Origin: Bacillota bacterium
Lineage (GTDB): Bacteria; Bacillota; UBA4882; UBA8346
Assembly: GCA_023417475.1 (NCBI GenBank)
Contig: JAEZFP010000023.1
Coordinates: forward strand, 1 to 64,000
Direction of reading: 5' to 3'
DNA length: 64,000 nt
Shown: positions 18,473 to 27,388 of the stretch, piece after piece
Numbering within the stretch: position 1 is the stretch's first letter
Layout: every line of letters starts with the position of its first letter
Translations under genes and position numbers: made by a program
Notes under the pieces: model-generated
Databases searched by the model: none
Seen by the model: the letters and a program-made list of their open reading frames with translations, nothing else
What the model was told of the DNA's origin: nothing

Positions 18473-18505
18473 CAAAAAGAAAAACCGCTCCGGAGGGAGC
18501 GGTTT
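18473..18505 (-). terminator. Terminator after the Re-citrate-synthase-like gene
   Basis: AAACCGCTCC and GGAGCGGTTT form a 10-bp stem on the minus strand, followed by a T-rich tail. It lies 18 nt after the stop codon of the synthase gene. Confidence 0.85.
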
Positions 18506-18522
18506 CGCGGTTTGTAAACCAT

Positions 18523-19920
18523 TTAGCGGTAACGACGGTTGACCTCGTGCCAAAGATCAGGAAGTTCGGCTTGGATGAACTCGATCAACTCATGGTCGCC
18601 GATCACGGTATTGCGGCCGCCGGCGTATTGCAGATCGACCCATTCCTTAATCTTTAATAGGCGCGGATCGCGTTTTTCAAGCTTCCTTTCCTCACGCAGG
18701 TTGAAGTAACTGTTTACCCAATGCGCGATTCCCGCGGCGCCCGAGTGCTCGTTGACCGCAACGACCACTTTGCGGTTGAGCAGCTTTTCGGTATTGAAGA
18801 TATTGTAAATCTCCTCATCCTTCAGCAGTCCGTCGGCATGGATTCCCGAACGGGTGAAGTTAAACTCCCGGCCAACCAAGGGGGTCATCGGCGGAATGGC
18901 GTAACCGATCTCCCGGTTGTAATACTCGGCAATCTCGGTAATGACCGTCGGGTCCATTCCGTCCAACGTACCGCGGAGCGAGGCGTATTCGAACACCATC
19001 GCTTCCAACGGGCAATTACCGGTCCGTTCGCCGATGCCCAACAAGGTGGTATTGGCGCCGGAACAACCATAAAGCCAGGCAGTGCCGGCGTTCGAGACCG
19101 CTTTATGGAAATCGTTATGACCGTGCCATTCCATTTGTTCGCTGGGAACTCCGGCATGATGCCAAAGACCGTAAATAATTCCGGGAACGCTCCGTGGCAG
19201 CGCCACGCCGGGATATCCGACGCCGAAGCCCAACGTGTCGCAGGCCCGCACCTTAATCGGGATCTTACTCTCGGCTTGCAGTTTCATTAATTCCAATACA
19301 AAGGGAACTACAAAACCGTAAAAATCGGCCCGGGTGATATCCTCCAGGTGAATCCGGGGCACCACGCCGATCTCCAAAGAGCTCTTGACGATGGACAGGA
19401 ACTGTTCCATCGCTTGTTTCCGGGTCATCTTCAACTTCTTAAAAATATGATAATCGGAACAACTGGCCAAAATCCCGGTTTCTTTCAACCCCATCTCTTT
19501 GACCAGATAAAAATCTTCTTTTACCGCCCGGATCCAACTGGTGATCTCCGGAAAACGGTAACCCAGTTCCATGCACCGGGTAACCGCCTCTTTATCCTTC
19601 TTACTGTATAGGAAAAACTCCGTCTGACGGATGATCCCTTTCGGCCCGGCCAAGCGGTGTAAAAATTTATAGAGATCAACAATTTGTTGAGCCGTATACG
19701 GCTCCCGCGCTTGTTGGCCGTCGCGGAACGTCGAATCGGTAATAAAGATCTCCTCCGGCGGCCGCATCGGCACATGCCGATGGTTGAAGGATACCTTCGG
19801 GGCCTCTTCGTAATTGAACAGATGCCGATATAGATGCGGTTCAGGGATATCCTGAAGCGTATAAATGTACTCAGTCTGTTCCAACGTATTACTGCGCTTA
19901 CTGAATTCGATCATTTCCAT
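18523..19920 (-). CDS. DRE-TIM metallolyase, Re-citrate synthase-like (isopropylmalate/homocitrate synthase family)
   Basis: About 465 residues. The DRE-TIM signature is ITDSTFRDGQQAREPY, and the metal-binding HxH is in MEWHGHNDFHKAV. Segments such as KGIIRQTEFFLYSKKD, CSDYHIFKKLKMTRKQAM and LEDITRADFYGFVVPF match the clostridial group that contains Re-citrate synthase of Clostridium kluyveri, as I recall it, rather than LeuA or NifV. The predicted reaction is acetyl-CoA + oxaloacetate to citrate, but homocitrate synthesis cannot be excluded. It would matter in an anaerobe lacking si-citrate synthase. ATG at 19918-19920; an in-frame GTG precedes it. Confidence 0.78.
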   Translation of the reverse strand: MEMIEFSKRSNTLEQTEYIYTLQDIPEPHLYRHLFNYEEAPKVSFNHRHVPMRPPEEIFITDSTFRDGQQAREPYTAQQIVDLYKFLHRLAGPKGIIRQTEFFLYSKKDKEAVTRCMELGYRFPEITSWIRAVKEDFYLVKEMGLKETGILASCSDYHIFKKLKMTRKQAMEQFLSIVKSSLEIGVVPRIHLEDITRADFYGFVVPFVLELMKLQAESKIPIKVRACDTLGFGVGYPGVALPRSVPGIIYGLWHHAGVPSEQMEWHGHNDFHKAVSNAGTAWLYGCSGANTTLLGIGERTGNCPLEAMVFEYASLRGTLDGMDPTVITEIAEYYNREIGYAIPPMTPLVGREFNFTRSGIHADGLLKDEEIYNIFNTEKLLNRKVVVAVNEHSGAAGIAHWVNSYFNLREERKLEKRDPRLLKIKEWVDLQYAGGRNTVIGDHELIEFIQAELPDLWHEVNRRYR

Positions 19921-20132
19921 CACCAGCCATCTTCAAATTTCTCATAATATTCCACTACCGTCTCACGTTTCCTCTTTTCCAAGGCAATGAATCCTGTATA
20001 CATTGTTAAATGGAAATACAATTCCCAAAAAATCAGGAAAATCAGCAACGGAGACCGCGAATAAATGACTATTTATTAATAATTATCGAATATATATTCT
20101 CGCTTTTGAAAAATAGTCCTATTACAAAAGGG

Positions 20133-20161
20133 TAAAAAAAATAGGCGGCTTTTATGCCGCC
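20133..20161 (-). terminator. Terminator of iolB
   Basis: On the minus strand GGCGGC, a 6-nt loop and GCCGCC are followed by a T-rich run, 15 nt after the iolB stop codon. Confidence 0.85.
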
Positions 20162-20175
20162 CCAAGTTTATGCCC

Positions 20176-20991
20176 TTATTTTATCATCGCTTCTACCGCT
20201 TTGAGCCATTCGTGTTTCGGATCGTCGTTCGGGGTTAGAGCCCGTCCGGAACGGCCAGCCATGATCCATAAATAGTAAACTTGATACCCGGGAGCGGCGG
20301 CTACCGGATGATACCCATGGGGGATAGCGACGGTATCGCCGCTACGGACGATGTAGCTCTCGTCCATGGCGCGGTCCTCGGTGTACATCACCTGAATCCC
20401 AAAACCTTGGGCGGGACTGACCTTAAAATGATAAACTTCCTCCATCGCCACTTCATGGGGTTGTTTATCCTGATCGTGCTTGTGCGGTGGGTACCCCGAC
20501 CATTGTCCCGGGTAAGCGTAGGTCTCTCCCAAGACAATCTTGTCGACCCGGCCTTCGGTGTTGGTGGTAAAGATGTCAATTACATCCCGTTGCCAATTCA
20601 GTTGGCCCCGGTGTTGGGTCATCGTTTCTTCCGGAAGGACCAAAAACGGTTTGAATTTCCGGTCGGCTTTGACCTTGCAAACAGCGATTTCAACGCCGCC
20701 TTGGCCAAGCGCCTTCACCTCGTATTTGGAGTCGCGGGGAATATAGACCGAAACCGGCTTACTGGCAAAAACATTTTTCCGGGACAGACCCGCAAAACGT
20801 TCGCCTTCGCAAACAATGTCGCATTGACCGGATAAGAGCACCAGGCCGATCTCATACTCACCGGAGTTCAAAACGATCGATTCCTCGGCGTTCAAATGCA
20901 CCAATCCAAACCGGATTAGTTGTAGCTCGGCGCCCTCACCGATAATCTCGGAGTAGCCAAATTTCTTCTGATATTTGTAAAAGTACGGCAC
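20176..20991 (-). CDS. iolB: 5-deoxy-glucuronate isomerase
   Basis: Bicupin isomerase of myo-inositol catabolism, converting 5-deoxy-glucuronate to 2-deoxy-5-keto-gluconate. Cupin metal-site features lie in GYPPHKHDQDKQPHE, the EEVYHFKVSPAQGFG strand and PHGYHPVAAAPGYQVYYLW. Its 271-residue length fits the family. Start is GTG with GGAGG upstream. No other iol genes lie in the window, so this copy is an orphan, and it has its own terminator. KduI shares the fold but aligns less well here. Confidence 0.88.
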   Translation of the reverse strand: MPYFYKYQKKFGYSEIIGEGAELQLIRFGLVHLNAEESIVLNSGEYEIGLVLLSGQCDIVCEGERFAGLSRKNVFASKPVSVYIPRDSKYEVKALGQGGVEIAVCKVKADRKFKPFLVLPEETMTQHRGQLNWQRDVIDIFTTNTEGRVDKIVLGETYAYPGQWSGYPPHKHDQDKQPHEVAMEEVYHFKVSPAQGFGIQVMYTEDRAMDESYIVRSGDTVAIPHGYHPVAAAPGYQVYYLWIMAGRSGRALTPNDDPKHEWLKAVEAMIK

Positions 20992-21273
20992 GGGAAAACC
21001 TCCTTGATGTAATCATCCTATAAGATAATTGTATAATATTTCGCCGCGAATTCAATATTCTTTACAAATTACTATAAATTTAAATGAAATGTAACAAAAC
21101 AGCCGTCACCTCTCTCAAACATTACCACGCTTAAACAAATTAGCCCATTGGCTCGTTTGCCGAGTTTCTTGGAATATTCACCGGAAATTTGAATAAACAT
21201 ATTGATAAGAAGCCCGCTCGGAGCGGCTAAAACCCGTGTAAAACCACTGGCGCTTTTTCTGTTGGCAGTCGAT
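20992..21273. other. Intergenic region upstream of the c-di-AMP riboswitch
   Basis: AT-rich stretch between divergent iolB and the glycosyltransferase transcript. It includes the GC-rich inverted repeat GCCCGCTCGGAGCGGC near 21212-21227, otherwise nothing recognisable. Confidence 0.4.
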
Positions 21274-21302
21274 TTGACAGCTTCATCAAACCAATATATA
21301 AT
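21274..21302 (+). promoter_or_regulatory. SigA-type promoter for the c-di-AMP riboswitch transcript
   Basis: TTGACA (21274-21279), a 17-nt spacer and TATAAT (21297-21302) are perfect consensus hexamers, about 85 nt ahead of the riboswitch core. Confidence 0.85.
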
Positions 21303-21387
21303 ACAAAATTAATCAGGATAATCTTAATACTTGATCATTTTTAAGAGGTGATTGATTACTTTACTCAACTGAATAAACTTATCTTCC

Positions 21388-21498
21388 GATACGCTTAATC
21401 TCCAACCGGAGAACGGGGGAACCAATTTTGGGGTGAATCACGCAAGTGTAGGGTTACTCTTCAACCCGAATCCGTCAGCTAACTTCGCAAGCGTTGTA
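21388..21498 (+). promoter_or_regulatory. Cyclic di-AMP riboswitch (ydaO/yuaA type)
   Basis: Hallmark sequences occur in the correct order: ACGCTTAATCTCC, GAACGGGGGAACC, TTGGGGTGAATC, a variable hairpin with TAGGGTT, then CAACCCGAATCCGTCAGCTA and ACTTCGCAAGCGT, whose end pairs with the opening ACGCTT as P1. Known ydaO riboswitches bind two c-di-AMP molecules and usually turn expression off. A terminator at 21598-21630 lies between this element and the glycosyltransferase start, so control is probably by transcription termination. Confidence 0.93.
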
Positions 21499-21597
21499 AG
21501 AGGGGATATGGTTTTGTCTTGCTGAGGGTATAACATAATTTATTGATATTTTTCGTTTCTTTCACAGTAATTATGAGATCCCTTACATTGAAACATT

Positions 21598-21630
21598 GAA
21601 AACCATGGTTCCTCCATGGTTTTTTATTTT
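21598..21630 (+). terminator. Riboswitch-controlled intrinsic terminator
   Basis: AAAACCATGG and CCATGGTTTT form a 10-bp stem with a 5-nt loop followed by a T run. It is positioned as the expression platform of the c-di-AMP riboswitch, about 50 nt ahead of the gene start. Confidence 0.85.
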
Positions 21631-21682
21631 CGGTTTTACAAACTGCGGACAACCAAATCTAAATTTTAGAAGGAGTGGTATC

Positions 21683-22984
21683 ATGAGAGCAAAGAACCAA
21701 ATCAAAATTGGAATCGGTTTTGTGACCGGTCGCAAAAACTTTCGCAATCTCATCAAAACATATGTAAACAACTGGCACGAGACCGGCCTCGTTTCAAACC
21801 AGGACATTTCCTTGCATCTGCTGGTCGCTTATGATCTAAAATACTCTCAGACGAACCCGAGCGATTACCGAAATATCGATCCCGAAGTCAGCCAAATGCT
21901 TGATAGTGTTAGTTTTATCGATGACACCAAGACTGCGGCGGAAAAACAGGAGCTGATCCGCCGGGGGATCCTCGACAAAACTGAAGCGGAGTTGCTGTTT
22001 GGCGACGGTTATGGCAAGAAACGTAATATTGTGATGTATTATGCCCTCAAAAACTCCATCGATTATCTAATCTTCATCGATGATGACGAATATCCGGTCG
22101 CACCGGTCCAAACCCCCGAAGGAACCCTCCATTGGAAAGGTCAAAACATTATTACCAGCCATTTAAAGTATATTGGCGACGCCGATGTCACTCACGGTCA
22201 TCACTGCGGTTATATCTCCCCGATTCCTCATTTGACGTTCGACCAGATTATTTCCGAAAATATTTTTAAGACATTTATCGAAGCCATCAGCAACGATATT
22301 CTCAGTTGGGACTCAATCCGCGCAAAGATGGAAAACGGCGGCGTCAGTTTGGCCGATAGCGAATTATTGGCCAATCCTCAAGTCCATGAGGTACTCGAAC
22401 ATAACGGCGCCAAATTTATCTCCGGTTCAAACCTTTGTTTTAATCTCAAACGTCCCGAAAAACTGGCGCCGTTTTATAATCCGCCCGGCGCCCGTGGCGA
22501 AGATACCTTTCTGAGCACTTGCCTTTTGCAAGCCAGAGTATTAAAAGTGCCGTGTTATACCTTTCACGACGGATTTTTGAATTATACCCATCTATTGCAT
22601 GGCGTTCTTCCCCATTCGCTCCGTCCGATTCAAGTTGACAACAGCCCCGAATCCCATCATATCGTAAACCGTTTTTTAAAAGCTTGTATCGGCTGGGTCC
22701 GCTATAAACCGCTCCTTTTGTACTTGCAAAACCGGGAGGATTATCCGGCGGCGATTGCCCAAATTCAAAAGAAGCTAACCATGGTGATTCCCCGCTTCTG
22801 TCAATATTTTCACAACAACGATTTCGCGCTCATCCCGGAACAACTGGACCGCTACCATCGCAACGTCGCGGAGCATTTTACGATGTTTGAAGAGACCAAA
22901 ACGGCTTGGAGCAAAGTGGTCGCCGCGCTGCCCGGAATCCGCGAGACGACCTACCCGGAAAAAGGACTTAGCGCGTTGCGCTAA
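21683..22984 (+). CDS. GT-A-type glycosyltransferase-like protein under c-di-AMP control
   Basis: About 433 residues from the ATG preceded by AGAAGGAGTGG; an in-frame ATG at 21596 falls inside the terminator and is rejected. The N terminus IKIGIGFVTGRKNFRNLI and the acidic motif LIFIDDDEYP (Asp133-135) suggest a GT-A nucleotide-sugar-binding fold. ISGSNLCFNLKRP and PGARGEDTFLSTCLLQ resemble acceptor-side and GED motifs of family 2-like enzymes. There is no signal peptide or transmembrane segment. The acceptor is unknown. Regulation by c-di-AMP suggests a cell-envelope or osmotic-stress role, which is inference. Confidence 0.72.
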   Translation: MRAKNQIKIGIGFVTGRKNFRNLIKTYVNNWHETGLVSNQDISLHLLVAYDLKYSQTNPSDYRNIDPEVSQMLDSVSFIDDTKTAAEKQELIRRGILDKTEAELLFGDGYGKKRNIVMYYALKNSIDYLIFIDDDEYPVAPVQTPEGTLHWKGQNIITSHLKYIGDADVTHGHHCGYISPIPHLTFDQIISENIFKTFIEAISNDILSWDSIRAKMENGGVSLADSELLANPQVHEVLEHNGAKFISGSNLCFNLKRPEKLAPFYNPPGARGEDTFLSTCLLQARVLKVPCYTFHDGFLNYTHLLHGVLPHSLRPIQVDNSPESHHIVNRFLKACIGWVRYKPLLLYLQNREDYPAAIAQIQKKLTMVIPRFCQYFHNNDFALIPEQLDRYHRNVAEHFTMFEETKTAWSKVVAALPGIRETTYPEKGLSALR

Positions 22985-23069
22985 ATGCGAAACGCTCCGT
23001 TGAGCCGCCGTATGCGCCGGCTCAACGGAATGGATACTTCCAACCGATTTTTTCATTCATTCAACTGGC

Positions 23070-23720
23070 CTATTCACGGTCAAACGTGAAGCGAATTTTC
23101 CGTAGAATAAAGATCAAATCGAGGGTCACCGAACCGTCCGGTTCGGGATAATCTTGTTTGAACAGTTTGACAATCTCCAATCCGTTGGCCGCAAAGGCCT
23201 CCCGCAGAAAAACCTCACTAAAATAGTTGAGATAAATCAGATTGCCTCCGCTGAAACTGGCAGTTTCGTACCGGCTCCCTTTCCCCTCCATGCAGCTAAG
23301 GTAGATCAAACCGCCCTGCTTGACGAGGCGTCCGATCGTGGCGATAAATTCCGACGCCTCACGGTCGTCGAGATACGGCAAAGCGAACGAAGCCACCACC
23401 GCTTCAAACGAATCCGCCGCATATCCCGGCGTCCGGATGTCCCGGACCAAAAACTCGGCTTGCGGCAGCGTGGTCCGGGCGATTTTGATCATCTCCGTCG
23501 AAAGGTCCAACCCGATCCATTGCAGTTCCGGACTTCGCTTCAATAAAAATTGCGCGAGGTTCCCGGGACCGCAGGCCAAATCCAGCACTCGCCCCTTGGG
23601 ATCAATCCGGTCGCCAAAATATTCGACCGTGTCCCGATAGAGGTTCAAATCCATGAACTTTCGGGCGTAGTTCTCCGCCACCTTATCATACGTCGCCACC
23701 GTGATTGCGGTTTTATCCAT
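23070..23720 (-). CDS. Class I SAM-dependent methyltransferase
   Basis: 216 residues with the Rossmann-type SAM site: motif I RVLDLACGPGNLAQFL, the acidic residue in IGLDLSTEMI, motif III around VVASFALPYL and post-motif LVKQGGLIYLSCMEG. The N terminus (TYDKVAENYARKF) matches the ubiquinone/menaquinone-like and small-molecule methyltransferase group. The substrate is unknown. It is convergent with the glycosyltransferase and starts with ATG after GAAGGTG. Confidence 0.85.
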   Translation of the reverse strand: MDKTAITVATYDKVAENYARKFMDLNLYRDTVEYFGDRIDPKGRVLDLACGPGNLAQFLLKRSPELQWIGLDLSTEMIKIARTTLPQAEFLVRDIRTPGYAADSFEAVVASFALPYLDDREASEFIATIGRLVKQGGLIYLSCMEGKGSRYETASFSGGNLIYLNYFSEVFLREAFAANGLEIVKLFKQDYPEPDGSVTLDLIFILRKIRFTFDRE

Positions 23721-23850
23721 TAAGTAACACCTTCTTTACAAGCCCTATCGTGTAAAAATTCACAATAGCTTTCCACAGCGGTGGCCTTAAACCTTCAAAA
23801 CCGGGAGTTTGTTATGTTTTGTTAATACTCGCCGTAATGAATCGCCAGTC

Positions 23851-24765
23851 TCAAGACTGGTACCAACGGGGCACCGCCGTCCGGAAGTGGTCATAATCGC
23901 CCAGCACCATCTCCGCCCGCCGGAGCATTCCCGCCACATCGGCGGGGCCGAACGGAACCGCCCAAGCCACGGAGAACAGGATCACATCCGCCAGATACAA
24001 CGCGACCAAGGCAAAAAAATCCTCGGGCACACCTTCGGGGAAGTAACCCTCAAGCTGCCCCCGGGCAAAGGAAATACTGGATTCGCGAGTAAAATACATC
24101 ATTTTATAAAATTCTTCGTAAGGATCGCCATAATCCCAACGGTTAAAATCGATCACTCCTACTGAGCGCTCCGGCGTGACGATCAGATTGCCAAGATGAA
24201 AGTCGCCGTGTTGCCATACTTGCGGCCGATCCTTTAATAAAAATAACTGTTCGCGAATATACGCCAAAGCCGCTTCGTCTCCCGCCACTTGAATGCCGCA
24301 GCTTTGATAACGTTCTTGATGCCCGGCAAATTTTTTCAGCATTCGCGCTTCCCATGAAACCTGGTTTTCGGGGGCGGCAATCGTATGAAACCGACGTAAG
24401 ATTCGCCCGGCGGCCACGCCCAAGCGGTATTGTTCCGCGACTGAAACCGTCGGAACGAATTCGTCGGCGGCGACTCCGTCAATCCAGGTGAATAACGAAT
24501 AAACCTCGCTTCCGCCGTTACACCGGCCAAACTCAAGCGGAATGGACATCGCCACGCCCAACCGAGCGACTTGTTGCATTATCTGAAATTCCCGTTGCTT
24601 GGCTTCAAAGCCGGCGCTGGCGGAGACGCGCAACAATAGCCGCGCGCCGTCGTTCCGCTCGATATAGTATTTTTGATCTTGCGACCAACCTTTGGCAACC
24701 GGCCGGATTGATCCCCATCGTTGCGCGGCAGGGATATCGTAAAAACGTTCGCTAATTACATTCAA
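23851..24765 (-). CDS. Aminoglycoside phosphotransferase-fold kinase
   Basis: 304 residues with the APH/choline-kinase fold. The catalytic Brenner motif reads VWQHGDFHLGNLIV, and the metal-binding Asp is in VGVIDFNRWDYGDPYEEFYKMMYF. N-terminal lobe residues include the lysine-containing YYIERNDGARLLLRV segment. This subgroup (IRPVAKGWSQDQKYYI opening) resembles chromosomal kinases annotated as aminoglycoside phosphotransferases, whose real substrates are mostly unknown; resistance should not be assumed. The start appears to be TTG with a weak ribosome binding site. Confidence 0.8.
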   Translation of the reverse strand: MNVISERFYDIPAAQRWGSIRPVAKGWSQDQKYYIERNDGARLLLRVSASAGFEAKQREFQIMQQVARLGVAMSIPLEFGRCNGGSEVYSLFTWIDGVAADEFVPTVSVAEQYRLGVAAGRILRRFHTIAAPENQVSWEARMLKKFAGHQERYQSCGIQVAGDEAALAYIREQLFLLKDRPQVWQHGDFHLGNLIVTPERSVGVIDFNRWDYGDPYEEFYKMMYFTRESSISFARGQLEGYFPEGVPEDFFALVALYLADVILFSVAWAVPFGPADVAGMLRRAEMVLGDYDHFRTAVPRWYQS

Positions 24766-24817
24766 GTTCGTTAGACGCTCCTTTTTTCGGGGATTCCAAA
24801 GTTCACTTCGACTTTGG

Positions 24818-25159
24818 TCAACCCCGCTCTTTCACCGGATAGCGGTCCGCCTGGTCAAAGTAGGTCATGTCGGCGTATCCGGCATAAATCTTGCCGAAGT
24901 GTTTGGCTCCCGCCGGAATGTAGTAACGGTCCCCTTTGCGGAAACTTTGCGGCACTCCGGCGATGGTTAAATCGATCCGGCCCTCCAACACCACTCCCCA
25001 CTGGGCCGCGTGCGAGTGTTCCGGCAAATCCAAATCGGCGGCAAATTCCATAAAGATAATCTGTTGGGAACTGCCTTGCGCCAAATAAGCGGTAACGCCG
25101 GGCAACGGAATGTCCGCCTCAGGCAATTGTTGTACCGGCGGTGGAAAAATCGATGACAT
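24818..25159 (-). CDS. Single-domain cupin protein
   Basis: 113 residues from the ATG with AGAGGTG upstream. Cupin motif 1 is LPEHSHAAQWGVVLEG and motif 2 is YYIPAGAKHFGKIY; the metal ligands are the histidines in EHSHAAQ and the later histidine in AKHFG. The ligand is unknown. It is located between the kinase and MazG-like genes in the same direction. Confidence 0.82.
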   Translation of the reverse strand: MSSIFPPPVQQLPEADIPLPGVTAYLAQGSSQQIIFMEFAADLDLPEHSHAAQWGVVLEGRIDLTIAGVPQSFRKGDRYYIPAGAKHFGKIYAGYADMTYFDQADRYPVKERG

Positions 25160-25189
25160 ATCGGACACCTCTTTCAAATCGAATAAAGA

Positions 25190-25498
25190 TTACAAGACAT
25201 TTTTAAAGCCATACCGCTGCTGATTGATCGTCTCTTTCATCCGGCAACATGTTTCAAGATCAATATCGTAAAGATTTGCTAGCGCAACTACATAATACAA
25301 GACATCGTAGAGTTCTTCTTCGATCGTCCCGCGAATGCTGCCGGTCCCGTCATAACGGCTGTTTTTCCGGATCACCTCTGCCAACTCTCCGGTTTCTTCG
25401 ATTAACTTTAAAAAATACGCTTCCTTCCGGCCGGGGTCATGATCCTTGGCGCGGATATAGGCTTGCAACTGTTGCAGGGTAATCGGATTGTCTCCCAT
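25190..25498 (-). CDS. MazG-like nucleotide pyrophosphohydrolase
   Basis: 102 residues of the all-alpha NTP pyrophosphatase superfamily. The metal-binding EExxE..ExxD pattern is visible as EETGELAEV and EEELYDVLYYV. Such proteins hydrolyse (d)NTPs or related substrates to monophosphates as house-cleaning enzymes. ATG follows a GAGGTGAG site, and the cupin gene follows in the same direction. Confidence 0.85.
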   Translation of the reverse strand: MGDNPITLQQLQAYIRAKDHDPGRKEAYFLKLIEETGELAEVIRKNSRYDGTGSIRGTIEEELYDVLYYVVALANLYDIDLETCCRMKETINQQRYGFKNVL

Positions 25499-25754
25499 GG
25501 CTCACCTCAAATAGTTGTTTGAAAACGAACTTAATCATCTCATGTTTTCGATATCGAAACGGCATTCCCTTTATTCTGGAAACAATTTGACAAGGAAAGA
25601 ACCTGCTTTTTGCTCCCGCTCGTCGCCTCCGTCAACCTAAAAAACCAGTTAAACAAAACTTAACACAGGATTTGCCATCCTAACGTTGAATGTTCCCAGT
25701 CCCCTGTGTATAATCGTATTTATTTCCGAAGGAATAATAACGTAAGGAGCCCCT

Positions 25755-26249
25755 ATGTCGAAGAAATTAATCATGATCAATGGCACCATGGGTGTCGGGA
25801 AATCAACGGTCTGCCGCGAACTTAACCGCTACTTGCAGCCCTCGGTCTGGCTGGACGGCGATTGGTGCTGGATGATGAATCCCTTTGTGGTGAACGACGA
25901 AAACTGCCGGATGGTCGAGGACAACATCACCCACTTGCTCCGAAACTTCCTCAACAATTCGTCGTATGAATACATTTTATTTAATTGGGTAATCCATCAG
26001 GAATCGATCTTTGACACCCTCCTCAAACCCTTGGAAGGTCTCGATTTCAAACTATACAAGATCACCCTGACCTGTTCCGAGATGGCCTTGCGGTTGCGGA
26101 TGGCAGCCGACAATCGCGGCCAGGCCAAGATCGAACCCAGTCTCGACCGGCTGAAATTGTATGAAACCATGGACACGATTAAGATTGACAACACCCAGCT
26201 ATCCGTCGCCGAAACCGTAATGAAGATCCTGTCGGTGATCAATAAGTAA
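25755..26249 (+). CDS. P-loop nucleotide-binding kinase-like protein
   Basis: 164 residues with Walker A INGTMGVGKSTVCREL at the N terminus and a DGDWCWM motif consistent with a small-molecule or nucleotide kinase of the AAA_33/TmrB-like type. KITLTCSEMALRLRM resembles the lid region. The substrate is not predictable. It has AAGGAGC upstream and runs opposite to its neighbours. Confidence 0.78.
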   Translation: MSKKLIMINGTMGVGKSTVCRELNRYLQPSVWLDGDWCWMMNPFVVNDENCRMVEDNITHLLRNFLNNSSYEYILFNWVIHQESIFDTLLKPLEGLDFKLYKITLTCSEMALRLRMAADNRGQAKIEPSLDRLKLYETMDTIKIDNTQLSVAETVMKILSVINK

Positions 26250-26302
26250 CCAGTATTGTGAAAGCCCCTTCGTTGTCGAAACAGCGCAGGGGGCTTTTCC
26301 GA

Positions 26303-27286
26303 TTAACCGTTAATCTCCAGAATTTCCTCAATCTTTTCCCGCGCCCCGTAAACCCATTCTACAATCGCCAACGTTTGTTCCGCTGCGTCGTTCCGACCCG
26401 ACTGGTAGCAGTCGGCCACGAAGATCAATTCGATGATGAGCATCAAGTGCCAAACGGCCTTTCGCTCCTCGGCGGTAATCTCGTTCAGTTCCCGATAACT
26501 TGTCAAAATCAACTCGAAAATATCAAACCACTTCAGGCGTTTGGCAGGATCCGCAAATCCTTGCGCCAAAAAGCCCAAAGCAAAATAAGCCGGATCAAAA
26601 ATGCGGACGCCGTACACCGCAATTTCAAAATCGATAAAACCGACGCGACGGTCTTCCGTAATTACCATGTTACCGGGATGCGGATCGCGATGGATCAACT
26701 GTTCCGGCAAATTCCGGTACACTGGATAAAACTCGACCAGTTCAGCCAAAACCGGTTCCAACTTCTGCCGTTCCCGCTCATGAAGCTGTTTGGTGATCAC
26801 CGGCAACGCCCAAGTCCGAATATGATCGCTAAAATTGATCCGTTGGTAATGATCCGCCGCAACGCAGTCCGCCAAAGCATGGTGCAACGTCGCGATCCCT
26901 CTCCCATACAACTGCAGGTTCGCTTGAACTTCGGCCTGAAAAAAATCCCCGGTAGATAAACCTTTCAAATAAGGATACAAGCAATAATATTGCCCGTCGG
27001 CAATAACGAAAGGTTCCCCGGTTGGCGCCGCAATCGGCGCGGCCACCGGCAATCCTTTCCCTTGCAACTCCTGTAAGAGCCGGAACTCCCGCGCGATCCG
27101 GGCCGGGTCGGATTTTTGTTTCAACACACAACTCGGTCCGGCTCCGGTATGGATTAAATAGACTTTTTCCGATCGGGCCTCAACGGTTGCAACCTGATCA
27201 TTTTGCCAACGTTGAAAGATTGAGACGATTTTTTGTTTTTGGTTCAGTGCCGACTCGGAGCCGGGGTTTGCTAAATTCATGTTCAC
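26303..27286 (-). CDS. CotS/APH-type phosphotransferase
   Basis: 327 residues of the protein-kinase-like APH fold, similar to the CotS/YutH family found in spore-formers. The catalytic loop is LIHRDPHPGNMV and the DFE-like metal motif is VGFIDFEIAVYGVRIFDPAYF. The N-terminal lobe has CVLKQKSDPARIAREFRLL with the nucleotide-binding lysine. The substrate is unknown, and spore-coat association is only a family inference. Start is GTG at 27286 or ATG at 27280. The upstream region is the DnaA-box array. Confidence 0.75.
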   Translation of the reverse strand: MNMNLANPGSESALNQKQKIVSIFQRWQNDQVATVEARSEKVYLIHTGAGPSCVLKQKSDPARIAREFRLLQELQGKGLPVAAPIAAPTGEPFVIADGQYYCLYPYLKGLSTGDFFQAEVQANLQLYGRGIATLHHALADCVAADHYQRINFSDHIRTWALPVITKQLHERERQKLEPVLAELVEFYPVYRNLPEQLIHRDPHPGNMVITEDRRVGFIDFEIAVYGVRIFDPAYFALGFLAQGFADPAKRLKWFDIFELILTSYRELNEITAEERKAVWHLMLIIELIFVADCYQSGRNDAAEQTLAIVEWVYGAREKIEEILEING

Positions 27287-27388
27287 CTGTTCCGTTTCAA
27301 TTCCCTTGTAGCCATGTATTCATTTCGCTACCGTCCATTTCCCTTCCTCTATTGATTTAACAATTATGTTAGCGAAAGAGCATTCAAG

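Noticed and set aside
23851..24765. Antibiotic-resistance gene
   Set aside because: The APH fold alone does not indicate aminoglycoside resistance, and the closest subgroup is chromosomal and uncharacterised.
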